Shown here: positions 43,210 to 53,000 of the stretch, in pieces
Layout of the letters: every line of letters begins with the position of its first letter
Position numbering within the stretch: position 1 is the first letter of the stretch
Assembly: GCF_051124815.1 (NCBI RefSeq)
Contig: NZ_CP118486.1
Location: forward strand, 496,001-560,000
Length of the DNA: 64,000 bases
Direction of reading: 5' to 3'
From: Azospirillum sp051124815
GTDB lineage: Bacteria; Pseudomonadota; Alphaproteobacteria; Azospirillales; Azospirillaceae
The notes under the pieces: generated by a model
What the model saw: the letters and a program-made list of their open reading frames with translations, nothing else
Databases searched by the model: none
Told to the model about the DNA's origin: nothing
Translations under genes and position numbers: made by a program

Positions 43210-43458
43210 TCAGGTCAGCTCAGCCGATTGTGATGCGGTGATGGGCCGCATCTCCCAACGGACGGCGGTCACAATCCCCCAATTGCCGGCATCATTGGGG
43301 CGGCGCCAGCACGCTTTGGGCATGGCGCGCAACTCCTGCAGGGCTTGCCGGTAATCGGCGACTTTCCGCTCCTCTCCTTTGGGGCCGATGGTGTAACCGC
43401 GGGAATTGCCGAGTTCCGGCATGAAGGCGGTGCCGTCACGCGCCACAGGCACCAACAA
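43210..43458 (-). CDS. small hypothetical protein
   Basis: An 82-residue frame with protein-like composition (GYTIGPKGEERKVADYRQAL, then CWRRPNDAGNWGIVTAV) runs to a TGA at 43210. A TTG at 43458 is preceded by AAAGG six bases upstream, but GTG codons at 43452 and 43446 are also possible. It lies 59 bases after the DUF262 gene on the same strand and may be co-transcribed. The family is not recognised; confidence is limited by the unusual start. Confidence 0.4.
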   Translation of the reverse strand: MLVPVARDGTAFMPELGNSRGYTIGPKGEERKVADYRQALQELRAMPKACWRRPNDAGNWGIVTAVRWEMRPITASQSAELT

Positions 43459-43517
43459 AGTCGACCTTTCGGTCGCCCTCGTTCCTTTGGAGGGCAGTGT
43501 ACCGGCTGCGGGTGCCT

Positions 43518-45356
43518 CTACCCCGCGGCCGGCTGAATAGGGAACGGACTGTCTCCTTGGGATGCCCATACGGGTACAGGCTCCGAATCGCCGAAGATAC
43601 TGTAGAGCCGCAGGCGCTTGCGGATCAGATCCTCGCGCGCCGCGACAAACTCCGGGAGAGCCTCCGGCACCCAAAGATGGGGTTCGGGCGGAATGAGATG
43701 CATCTCCAGAAAGCCGCCGTCGCGGGTGCGTATCCAGTCGCCGAACGGCATGCCGGCTTTCTCTGAATTCTCCCGCCCCAGCAGGAGCTGCAGATTTCCG
43801 ATCCGATCGACGCAGGCTAAAATCTCGTCAATACGGCTTTCAGAAATGCCACGTCCCTGGAGGCTGCGGCGGGTGCAAAGCGTCCGCGGAATGATGTGGT
43901 CGATGTGGTAAAGCGACGACGACCAGTTCTGCTCCTCATAGAGGGTGGAAAGCGCCAGGAAGCAGGTGCGCTGACCGTAGGTCGTTTCCAGCAATGCCGC
44001 CACGTTCGCCTCCTCGTCGAAGGCAACGACGCGCCCGCGCCGCTTGCGCAGCCCGTCGGTCAGAGCATGGAAGGGGAAGTCATGCTCGGTCTCCATGGCC
44101 TCCCGCAGCAGGGCTCGGGACGTGCCGATGGTCTGGTCCGAGCTTCCACCAAACACGCTGTTCAGCAGCGCTCCGAGAAGCCATCGGCGGATGCGCAGGC
44201 GGTTCTGAACCTCGAAGGGCGTCGTCCCATCGAGCATCACGCCGTCACCGAGCTTGAACAGGTAATAGGCGATCGGCAGGACGGCGTTGGCACTGGTCAG
44301 TGTGTCGCGGTCGATGCCGAAGCGATTGACCAACCGCAGCGTCGCCTCCAGCGCTCGCTTAATCTCCGGCCAGTTGCGCTGGATGACCGCGAGGTTCGCC
44401 GTAGTGAAATTGTTGACCTTGTAAACGTGGTCCAGGTCAGACAAAACGAGGCAGGCCCGCATCACAAAGTCTTTGTTGAGGTCGTTCTTGCGGTCAAGTT
44501 CATCGTTGAGTCGATCGACGAACTTGAAGATCTCCTCGCGGGCGTTCACTCCGTCCCATTTGGACGTGATCATCGAAAGCAGCAGGTCGGACTTGCTGAG
44601 CTTGGTGCCGCCGTCGTTGGCCCGGATGAAGATGTCGAGCACGCGGTCGTAGCTTTGGCTCTTTTCCGTATAATAGGCGACGACGTCGTCCTTCCAAACC
44701 GTACGGTACAGGCGGTCCAGGTTGCGCTCGACGATCCGCACCTCGCCACGGGTGACCGTATCGGGGAGGCTGTCCACAACCTCCTCCTTCACCTGATCGA
44801 ACCGGTCGTCGTCGCGACAATCCAGAATGCGCCCGACCTTGAACCACAGGTGCCCGCGGTCATTGCCCGGCGGTTCTTCGAAGAACCGAAGGCCATAGGT
44901 AACGCCGACCTCGTCCTCTTCGCCTGCATCGTCCTGTCCGGGATCCTTGAGAAGGTTCAGGTAAAGACGCTGCTTGGACCAAGCCAGGGGATTGTCCCAG
45001 CGCTTATGCTTCAGCTTCACCGTGTAGCTGCCCCGCAGCCCGATCAGCAGAGACGTCAGGCGCTGCTGCCCGTCGAGAACGAGCACAACATCGCGCCCAT
45101 CGGTTTCCGCCGGTTCGTTATGCACTTGGCCATAGCGGAAATTCTCGACGAATTGGTAGATGTCCCAGTTGCCGCGGTTCTCCGGCTGTAGTTCCCAGAA
45201 CAGAAACGAACTGATCGGATAGCCTTTGAGCAGGCTGTCGAACAGCGCCACCACCTGCGAGGCCTCCCAGACGTAGGGCCGCTGGATGGCCGGCAGGAAA
45301 TAGGTCCGATTGATCTGGTCGAGGACGTCGGCGATGGTCGTGGATGCGTAGGACAT
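43518..45356 (-). CDS. DUF262/DUF1524 protein (GmrSD/BrxU-like nuclease)
   Basis: The 612-residue protein starts with a DUF262 domain: AIQRPYVWEASQVVALFDSLLKGYP (about 23-47) and VLDGQQRLTSLL (about 92-103), which contains the nucleotide-handling DGQQR motif. The C-terminal part has a His-Me/HNH-type nuclease signature, YHIDHIIPR (about 481-489) and IGNLQLLLGRENSEKAG (about 519-535), as in DUF1524. This fusion is the GmrSD/BrxU arrangement of modification-dependent nucleases that attack phage DNA with altered bases. It is divergent from the BREX operon with 322 bases between, as an accessory defence gene would be. Confidence 0.83.
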   Translation of the reverse strand: MSYASTTIADVLDQINRTYFLPAIQRPYVWEASQVVALFDSLLKGYPISSFLFWELQPENRGNWDIYQFVENFRYGQVHNEPAETDGRDVVLVLDGQQRLTSLLIGLRGSYTVKLKHKRWDNPLAWSKQRLYLNLLKDPGQDDAGEEDEVGVTYGLRFFEEPPGNDRGHLWFKVGRILDCRDDDRFDQVKEEVVDSLPDTVTRGEVRIVERNLDRLYRTVWKDDVVAYYTEKSQSYDRVLDIFIRANDGGTKLSKSDLLLSMITSKWDGVNAREEIFKFVDRLNDELDRKNDLNKDFVMRACLVLSDLDHVYKVNNFTTANLAVIQRNWPEIKRALEATLRLVNRFGIDRDTLTSANAVLPIAYYLFKLGDGVMLDGTTPFEVQNRLRIRRWLLGALLNSVFGGSSDQTIGTSRALLREAMETEHDFPFHALTDGLRKRRGRVVAFDEEANVAALLETTYGQRTCFLALSTLYEEQNWSSSLYHIDHIIPRTLCTRRSLQGRGISESRIDEILACVDRIGNLQLLLGRENSEKAGMPFGDWIRTRDGGFLEMHLIPPEPHLWVPEALPEFVAAREDLIRKRLRLYSIFGDSEPVPVWASQGDSPFPIQPAAG

Positions 45357-45678
45357 GGCAACCCAGGCAATGAATAACGTTGAGGCCCGAACTTCCCCGA
45401 CGGACCAGTCCCCGGGGTATGCAGCCTACCGCTTGGCTCGCTCGGACAGTCGGTAGCCAAGTACCCGGCGGCGGCGTTGTCAAATGTAATCGCATTCGTT
45501 GCAGAGGCACAAACCGCGAATTGAGTCGTCACGGCTCGGGTCGCGCTGATGATGAGCAAGGTCAAGCTCCGAACGCGAAACCACCTTCTGATCGATGGCA
45601 GTCAGGAAACACAACCCGGCTCTGGACCTGCGCCCTCGCCTGTCGCATCCTGCCGCCGCTTGCAGGAAGAGGTACCTC
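45357..45678. promoter_or_regulatory. divergent intergenic region between the nuclease and BREX genes
   Basis: This 322-base region must hold promoters for both directions. It contains nested inverted repeats: CTACCG (45426-45431) with CGGTAG (45451-45456), and CTTGGCT (45432-45438) with AGCCAAG (45455-45461). A possible plus-strand promoter TTGTCA (about 45478-45483), 17 bases, TGCAGA follows. No BrxR-like regulator gene is visible nearby. Confidence 0.45.
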
Positions 45679-48600
45679 ATGGCGATGGGTCCACAGCGCT
45701 GGCTGACGATCACGGAGTCCCCGTTCCCCTGGGAGCGGGAGGCGCTGGAGTTTCTGCGCGCGCACCTGCCCGACCGTGATCCGTGGTACGCCTGGTCCAA
45801 CATCGAATTCATCGACGATGAGGGCAAGGTCAACGAGGTCGACGCGCTTGTCCTGTCGCCGCACGGCCTGTTCCTGGTTGAAATCAAGAGCCGCCCGGGC
45901 CGGCTGGACGGCGATGCCCACAGCTGGACCTGGACCACCGACGGGCGCCGCCGCACGGACGACAATCCGCTGATCCTGGCGAACCGCAAGGCCAAGCGCC
46001 TGAAGGGCTTGCTGCAGCGGCAGAACGTGGTCAAGCGGCTGAGGCTGGGCCTGCCCTATGTCCCGGCGGTGATCTTCCTGTCCGCCGATGGGCTGGACTG
46101 GCAGGTCGATCCATCCACGGCCCTGTCCACCTTCGGCCGGCGGCCCTCCAGGTCGGGCGGCGGCATCATCAACGCCCTGAACAACGGCTTGCAGACCGCG
46201 AGGCCGCACCCGCCGATAACGGCCGAACAGGCCAACATGGTGCGCCGGGCGATCGCCGAGGCCGGGATCCGCCCGTCCCTGCGCGACCGCCGCATCGGCG
46301 ACTACGAGCTGAAGCGCATCCTGGCCGAGGGTGACGGCTGGCAGGATTGGGAGGGCCGCCACGTCACCCTGGACGTGGCGCGACGCATCCGCCTCTATCC
46401 CTACAGCTCCGCGTCCGACGAGGAGGCGCGCCGCGCGCTCGGCCGGATGGCGGTCAGGGAGTTCCAGGTCCTGGAGGGCATCGACCATCCGGGCCTGCTG
46501 CGGGTCCGCGACTACAGGGACACCGAACGCGGTCCGGCGCTGATCTTCGATCACGATCCCCGGGCGATCCGGCTCGACCTGCTGATGCGCGACCATCTGG
46601 ACCGGATGGGAGCGGAACTGCGGCTGCACATCATCCGCCAATTGGCGGAAACCCTGAAATACGCCCACGGCAAGCGGCTGTTCCACCGCGCCCTGTCGCC
46701 CCACAGCATCCTTGTCCGGGACGTCGACCAGCCGCTGCCCAGGCTGCAGATCATGAACTGGCAGACGGCGGCGCGGGAAGCATCGGCCGCCGGAACCACC
46801 CACGCCACCACCGGCACCAGCCACCTGGACAGCTATGTCGAGGATCCGGCAAAGGTCTACATCGCACCGGAAGCGCTCAGCGGCGGGCCGCAGTCCGGTC
46901 CGCACCACGACGTGTTCTCGCTGGCCGCCATCGCCTACCACCTGTTCACCGGCCAGCCGCCCGCCCCCTCCCCGCTCGAACTGGCCGCCCGGCTGCGCTC
47001 CGGGTCCGGGCTGCTGGTTTCCGACGTGGTCGACGGGGCGATGCAGAGCCTCGTCGACCTGATCCGCATCGGAACCCATCCGGAGGTGCCGATGCGGATC
47101 GCCTCGATGGACGAGTTCCTCGAACGGCTGGCGGAGGTGGAGCGCGATCTGCAGCGCGGCACGCCGGAAACCACCGTCGATCCGTCCTCTGCCAAGCCCG
47201 GCGAGCGGCTGGAGGGCGGCTTCACCGTCGTCCGCCGTCTGGGCCGCGGCGCCTCGGCCGACGCCCTGCTGGTCCAGCCCGACGGCGAGGAGGGGGAACT
47301 GGTGCTGAAAGTGGCGCTCGACCCCGCCCACAACGACCGGCTGGAGGCGGAGGCCGCGGCGCTCGGCAAGCTGCACCACACCAACATCGTCTCGGCACAC
47401 CGCACGCTGACCGTCGCCGGACGGACGGCGATCCTGATGGAAAGCGCCGGCCCCCAGACCCTGGCCCAGCTGCTGCGCACGCCCGGCGGCCTGTCGCTGG
47501 ACCTCAAGCGCCGCTTCGGCGAGGAGCTGCTGAGCGCCGTCGACCATCTGGAGCAGAAGGGCGTCGCCCACCGCGACATCAAGCCGGACAACATCGGCAT
47601 CACCGAGGGGAAGGAGCGCCGACGGCTGGTGCTCTTCGACTTCTCGCTCGCCCGCACCTCCCCGGACAACATCCAGGCGGGGACCCGCCCCTATCTCGAC
47701 CCCTTCCTGGTCCTGCGACGCCCGCCGCGCTGGGATCTCAGCGCCGAGCGTTTCGCCGCCGCCGTCACCCTGCACGAGATGATGACCGGCCTGCTGCCCA
47801 GCTGGGGCGATGGGCAGAGCGACGCGGCGATGATCGACGACGAGGCGACCATCGCGTCCGACCGCATCGATCCGCACCTGCGCGAGGGGCTGACCGCCTT
47901 CTTCGACAAGGCGCTGCGCCGCACCCCGCGCGAGCGATTCGACAATGCGGAGGACATGCAGCGGGCCTGGAGCCGGGTGTTCGACGAGGCGGTGACCGCC
48001 CCGGACGACCCGGACGGCTTCGACGCCATCGCCCGCCGCGTCACCGCCGCCAGCCCCATCGCCGACCTCGGCTACAGCGTCGAGGCGCAGGACGTGCTCG
48101 ACCGCATGGGCGTCCACAGCGTGCGCGACCTGCTGGAGGTGCCCCGCCGGAACATCCGGCTGGCGAGCGGCGTCGGCGACCGCATCCGCAAGGAAATCCG
48201 CCTGAAGGCGAAGCGGCTGGCGCAGCTTCGCCAGGATCTCGTTCCCGGCACGCCCGCCCCCACCGACCTTGGCGCCGCCGACACCGACCGCCCCAGCATC
48301 GACCGGCTGGCCGAGATGCTGATCCCCCGCCGTCCACTGGGCGAGGAAACGACCGAGGATCAGGTGCTCGCCGTCTTCCTCGGCCTGGAGACGGCCGGGA
48401 CGCCGCAGGATTGGCCGTCGGTCGGCGAGGTGGCGAGCCGTTGCGGCATCGCCCGCACCGCCGTCGCCGCGGCGCTTGCCAAGGGCCGGGAGCGCTGGCA
48501 GCAGGAGAATGCGCTGGGCACCCTGCGCACCGATCTGCGCGCCTTGCTGAAACTGCATGGCGGCGTGATGACGGTGGCGGAGCTGACGCCGCAGGTCCTC

Positions 48601-49866
48601 GCCATGCGCGGCTCCGCCAAGCTCGACGAGGCGGAGCGCCTGCAGCTGGCCGGCGCGGTCCTCCGTGCCGCCATCGAAACCGAGAGCGCGCTGGAGGAGC
48701 CGCATTTCCTGCTGTTCGGCGCCGATTCGACGCCGCTGGTCGCCGAGGCGGCGGAATTGGCGCAGCACGCCCGGACACTCGGGCAGGCCGCCGACCGTCT
48801 CGCCGCCCTCGACCCGCTGGCCCCGCCGCAGCGGGTGCATGAGGAGCTGGAGGCGCTGGGCTGGCCGGTGCTGGAGCGGGAGGATGCCGCCCCCCGCCCC
48901 ACCCTGGCCCGTCTGCGCGCGCTGGCGGTCGCGGTATCGACCCATGCCGCCCTGTCGAGCAAGGGGGAGATATACCCGCGCGGCATGGTGCCGGACCGCA
49001 CGCTGCGGCTGGCCGCCGGCTCCCTGCTCGGCCCCCGCATGCTGACCGAGGAGCAGCTGCGCGAGCGCGTGCGCGGCCGCTATCCCGACGCCGCCCCGCT
49101 GCCCACCCGCCCGGCGCTGGACGGCCTGCTGGAACAGGCGGGGATCGGCCGGACATGGCGCGAGCACGGCATCGGCCCCGAGGCCGGCGACAGTGAGCCC
49201 GGCTATTACGCCGACACCGCCAGCCCCGGCCATTCGTCCGGCTACAGCTCCATCCACCGGCTGATGACCGAGGGGCCGGCGGTGGACGAGACGCCGGACG
49301 TCCTCGCCGCCCGCCAACTGGAAGACAAGATGGCCTATGCCCGGCGCACCGGCGGTTTCCTGGCGCTGACCGTCGATCCCCGCCGCTATCAGGAGGCGGA
49401 ACGGGCGCTGGTGGAACGTTTCCCGCTGAAACGCCTCAGCCTCGACCGCCTGATGCTGGACGCCATGCGGGCGGAGGCGGCCGGGCGCAAGGTGGATTGG
49501 TCGCTGGTGCTGCGCGCCGACGCCGCCGATCCGCAGAGCCGCGACTGGAGCAACCTGCAACGGCTGATCGGCTTCGCCGTGCCCAAGGTGGAACAGGCGC
49601 TGATGACCGCCGGGGAGCCGGTGCTGCTGACCGATTGCGGCCTGTTCGCCCGCTATGGGCTGATGGACCGCCTGCAACTGCTGCGCGACGCCTCCGGCAC
49701 GGCGGGCGGCCCGCCGGGGCTGTGGCTGCTGCTGCCGCTGCCCGATGGCGGCTTGCCGACCATCGGCGGAAAGGCAGTGCCGGTCATCGACGGCAGCCAG
49801 TGGGCGCGCCTGTCGGTCACCTGGATCGAGAATGCCCACCGCGCCGGCAGCCGCCCGGCGGCGTGA
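45679..49866 (+). CDS. pglW: BREX-2 serine/threonine kinase PglW
   Basis: The 1,395-residue protein begins with a NERD nuclease-related domain (about 10-150: WSNIEFIDDEGKVNEVDALVLSPHGLFLVEIKS). A first kinase-like domain (about 205-480) has HRALSPHS instead of HRDxKPxN and so looks inactive. A second one (about 513-770) has GRGASADALL, the catalytic HRDIKPDN near 631 and FDFSLART. A helix-hairpin-helix region (about 800-850) and a long C-terminal part follow. PglW is the kinase of type 2 BREX (Pgl) phage defence. AGGAAGAGG before the ATG at 45679 supports this start over the ATG at 45595. Confidence 0.9.
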   Translation: MAMGPQRWLTITESPFPWEREALEFLRAHLPDRDPWYAWSNIEFIDDEGKVNEVDALVLSPHGLFLVEIKSRPGRLDGDAHSWTWTTDGRRRTDDNPLILANRKAKRLKGLLQRQNVVKRLRLGLPYVPAVIFLSADGLDWQVDPSTALSTFGRRPSRSGGGIINALNNGLQTARPHPPITAEQANMVRRAIAEAGIRPSLRDRRIGDYELKRILAEGDGWQDWEGRHVTLDVARRIRLYPYSSASDEEARRALGRMAVREFQVLEGIDHPGLLRVRDYRDTERGPALIFDHDPRAIRLDLLMRDHLDRMGAELRLHIIRQLAETLKYAHGKRLFHRALSPHSILVRDVDQPLPRLQIMNWQTAAREASAAGTTHATTGTSHLDSYVEDPAKVYIAPEALSGGPQSGPHHDVFSLAAIAYHLFTGQPPAPSPLELAARLRSGSGLLVSDVVDGAMQSLVDLIRIGTHPEVPMRIASMDEFLERLAEVERDLQRGTPETTVDPSSAKPGERLEGGFTVVRRLGRGASADALLVQPDGEEGELVLKVALDPAHNDRLEAEAAALGKLHHTNIVSAHRTLTVAGRTAILMESAGPQTLAQLLRTPGGLSLDLKRRFGEELLSAVDHLEQKGVAHRDIKPDNIGITEGKERRRLVLFDFSLARTSPDNIQAGTRPYLDPFLVLRRPPRWDLSAERFAAAVTLHEMMTGLLPSWGDGQSDAAMIDDEATIASDRIDPHLREGLTAFFDKALRRTPRERFDNAEDMQRAWSRVFDEAVTAPDDPDGFDAIARRVTAASPIADLGYSVEAQDVLDRMGVHSVRDLLEVPRRNIRLASGVGDRIRKEIRLKAKRLAQLRQDLVPGTPAPTDLGAADTDRPSIDRLAEMLIPRRPLGEETTEDQVLAVFLGLETAGTPQDWPSVGEVASRCGIARTAVAAALAKGRERWQQENALGTLRTDLRALLKLHGGVMTVAELTPQVLAMRGSAKLDEAERLQLAGAVLRAAIETESALEEPHFLLFGADSTPLVAEAAELAQHARTLGQAADRLAALDPLAPPQRVHEELEALGWPVLEREDAAPRPTLARLRALAVAVSTHAALSSKGEIYPRGMVPDRTLRLAAGSLLGPRMLTEEQLRERVRGRYPDAAPLPTRPALDGLLEQAGIGRTWREHGIGPEAGDSEPGYYADTASPGHSSGYSSIHRLMTEGPAVDETPDVLAARQLEDKMAYARRTGGFLALTVDPRRYQEAERALVERFPLKRLSLDRLMLDAMRAEAAGRKVDWSLVLRADAADPQSRDWSNLQRLIGFAVPKVEQALMTAGEPVLLTDCGLFARYGLMDRLQLLRDASGTAGGPPGLWLLLPLPDGGLPTIGGKAVPVIDGSQWARLSVTWIENAHRAGSRPAA

Positions 49867-49893
49867 CAGGACGGCGTGACAGGACGGCGTGAC
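49860..49893 (+). repeat. 13-base tandem repeat at the pglW stop
   Basis: The unit GGCGTGACAGGAC occurs twice in tandem (49860-49872, 49873-49885), followed by a partial third copy (49886-49893). The TGA of pglW lies in the first unit and each further copy repeats the same stop. Confidence 0.8.
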
Positions 49894-50035
49894 CTCGGCA
49901 CCCCTCTCCTGCCGCACCCCAAGGTAGCGGACGCCAAGGGCGGCGGCGCGTGTTCATAGCGCCCGCCCCCGTCCCTGTGCTATTCCAGCGGCCCAAGTCC
50001 CATACCACTTTCGAAGACAGCGACCGGCAAATCCC

Positions 50036-53000
50036 ATGATCGACGCCACCGCCCTGCTGAAAGACCTGAAGCGCCTGCTGCGCAGCCTGGAAACCGACAT
50101 CCGGGAGCGGGTGACCGGCACCGCGCTCGACGCCGAGCTGCGGGCCGACTGGCAGGCGGCGCGCGATGCCAGGCGCACCGCCCAGGCCTATACCGCCTGG
50201 TTGGACGAGGAGGTGACGCAGGCGGCGGTGCATTGGGTGCTGGGCTGCGTCTTCCTGCGCTTCGTCGAGGACAACGGGCTGGTGGACCGGCCCTGGCTGT
50301 CGGGACCGGGGGAGCGGCTGGAGATGGCGCGCGACCGGCACGAGGCGTGGTTCCGCGCCAACCCGACCGGGGAGGAGCGCGACTTCCTGCTGACCTGCTT
50401 CGCCGAGGCGGCGGAGCTGCCGGGGCTGGGCGCCCTGTTCGACCGGCGCCACAACCCGCTGTGGCGGCTGCCTGTGTCGGGCGACGGCGCCATCCTGCTG
50501 CGCGAGTTCTGGCAGCGCCGCGACCCCGACAGCGGCGTGCTGGTCCATGACTTCACCGACGACGCGCTGGGCACCCGCTTCCTGGGCGACCTGTACCAGG
50601 ATCTGTCGGAGGCGGCGCGCAAGCGCTTCGCCCTGTTGCAGACGCCGGAGTTCGTCGAGGAATTCATCCTCGACCGCACGCTGGACCCGGCGGTGCGCGA
50701 GTTCGGCTTCCGCGAGGTGCGGCTGATCGACCCCACCTGCGGCTCCGGCCACTTCCTGCTGGGCGCCTTCCGCCGGCTGTTCGGCCTGTGGTCCCTGCAC
50801 GAGCCGACCCGCAACCCGCGCGACAGCGCGCAGAAGGCGCTGGACGCCGTCTGCGGCGTGGACATCAACCCCTTCGCCGCCGCCATCGCCCGCTTCCGCC
50901 TGCTGATCGCGGCGCTGACCGCCTGCGGCATCGCCGGCCTGCGCGGCGCCCCCGACTTCCGGGTGTCGGTGGCAGTCGGGGACAGCCTGCTGCACGGCAA
51001 GCGCTTCATGGAGGTGCGCGGCAACCAGCTGTCGCTGATGCCGGAGGAGGGGCTTACCCACGTCTACCAGGAGGAGGATCGCGAGGCGCTGGACCTGCTT
51101 TTGGGGCGGCAGTATCACGCGGTCGTGGGGAACCCGCCGTATATTATTGTTAAGGATCAAGTTCTTAATCAGGCATATCGGGATCGATATTCCGCCTGTC
51201 ACATGAAGTATTCTCTGGGTGTTCCATTCACTCAGCGATTCTGGGATTTAGCTTGCGCAGGTGATGAAGAGGTATCGGCCGGATACACGGGGATGATTAC
51301 CGCCAACTCCTTTATGAAAAGAGAGTTCGGCAAGAAACTCATCGAATCATTCTTGCCGCATGTCGATCTAACTCATGTGATCGATACCGCTGGAGCCTAC
51401 ATCCCCGGTCATGGAACTCCGACTGTCATCCTGTTCGGGCGTAATCGGCGGCCGGTCGGGTCCGAAGTAAGAGCTGTCATGGGTATTAAAGGTGAACCGG
51501 GCGCACCGGAAGACCCAAGCCGTGGTCTTGTTTGGTCATCGATAATTGATGGAATCGACCAAGCCGGAACAGAAGGCAATTTTGTCAGCGTCGCTGATTT
51601 AACTAGAAGCGGACTCAAAAAGCACCCTTGGAGCATAGGAGGGGGTGGAACAAATGACGTTAAGCAGCAGATAGAAGATGCCTCATCAAAAATTCTAGAA
51701 GCGATAATTGGATTTCGCCAAGTCGTCGTTGGAGCGGGTGGACGGCCAACAACTCGTCAGGTTCGTGAGCTTGGCTTTGCTAGCTTCACTGGCATGGATG
51801 AGGCTTTCATTACCGATTCAAGGTATTTTGAGCGGCTTGGTGTAAGTAAGATTCTTGTCCGACCAATCATCGTCGGTGAAGACGTAAGGGACTGGGAAGC
51901 AGACGGACTAAATATGGCTCTGGTCCCGTACGACCGAAGGCAGGATTTGATCCAGTATGACGCATCGAGCATTTGGGGGAAGTATCTTTGGAAATATAAG
52001 GTCACAGCAAGATCTGTGATTAGTTTCAACAACAGGACGCGAGATGATTTAGGTGAGCCTTGGTGGTCATGGTATCGCTGGGTTGCAGAACGATACCGCA
52101 CATCTCTAACTATTACTTTTGGAGAAGTATCTACGCACAACCACTTCGTTCTTAGTCGCGGGGGAAAGGTATTCAACCGCACAGCGCCAGTTATTAAATT
52201 TTCGGAAGACGCACCAGAAGAAGATTATCTCTCAGTTCTAGGAATACTCAACAGCTCCGCCGCCTGCTTTTGGTTGAAGCAAGTTTGCCATAACAAAGGG
52301 AGCACTGTAGATCAAAAAGGCGCTCGCCAGCGCACCGACCCCTTCGAGGATTTCTATCAATTCAACGCCACCAAACTTCAATCCTTCCCCCTCGCCGAGC
52401 CCTACCCCACCGACCTTGCCACCGCGCTGGACGGGCTCGCCCGTGAGCTGACCGACGCGCTGCCGAAGGCGGTGATCGCCCGTGCCCTGCCGACCCGCGC
52501 CGATCTGGACGCGGCGAAGGCGCGCGCGCGGTCGATCCGCCGCCGCATGATCGCCTTGCAGGAGGAGCTGGATTTCCGCTGCTACCGCCTTTACGGCCTG
52601 CTCGAGGAGGATGCCGAGCATCCGGCCCCGCCGGAGGTCGATCTGGGCGAGCGCGCCTTCGAAATCGTCATGGCCCGCAAGATGGCCGACGGCGAGCTGG
52701 GGACGACGTGGTTCGACCGCCACGGCTCCACCCCCGTCACCGACATCCCCGCCCATTGGCCGGCCGATTACCGGGCGCTGGTCGAACGGCGCATCGCGCT
52801 GATCGAGGACAACCGCTGGATCGGTCTGGTCGAGCGGCCGGAATACAAGCGGCGCTGGCAGTGGGACGACCAGGGCTTCGACGCCGGCTGGACCAAGCGG
52901 GAACAGGCGGCGCTGAAGGACTGGCTGCTCGACCGGCTGGAGGATGGCCGCTACTGGTCGGGGGAACCCTCGCTGCTGCCGGTGTCGCGGCTGGCCGACA

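Noticed and set aside
49860..49893. CRISPR-like repeat
   Set aside because: The 13-base units are directly adjacent with no spacers.
45562..49917. 1,451-codon open frame on the minus strand opposite pglW
   Set aside because: It is a product of high-GC codon bias. It lacks recognisable domains and is rich in His, Gln, Arg and Gly, while the opposite strand encodes all PglW motifs.
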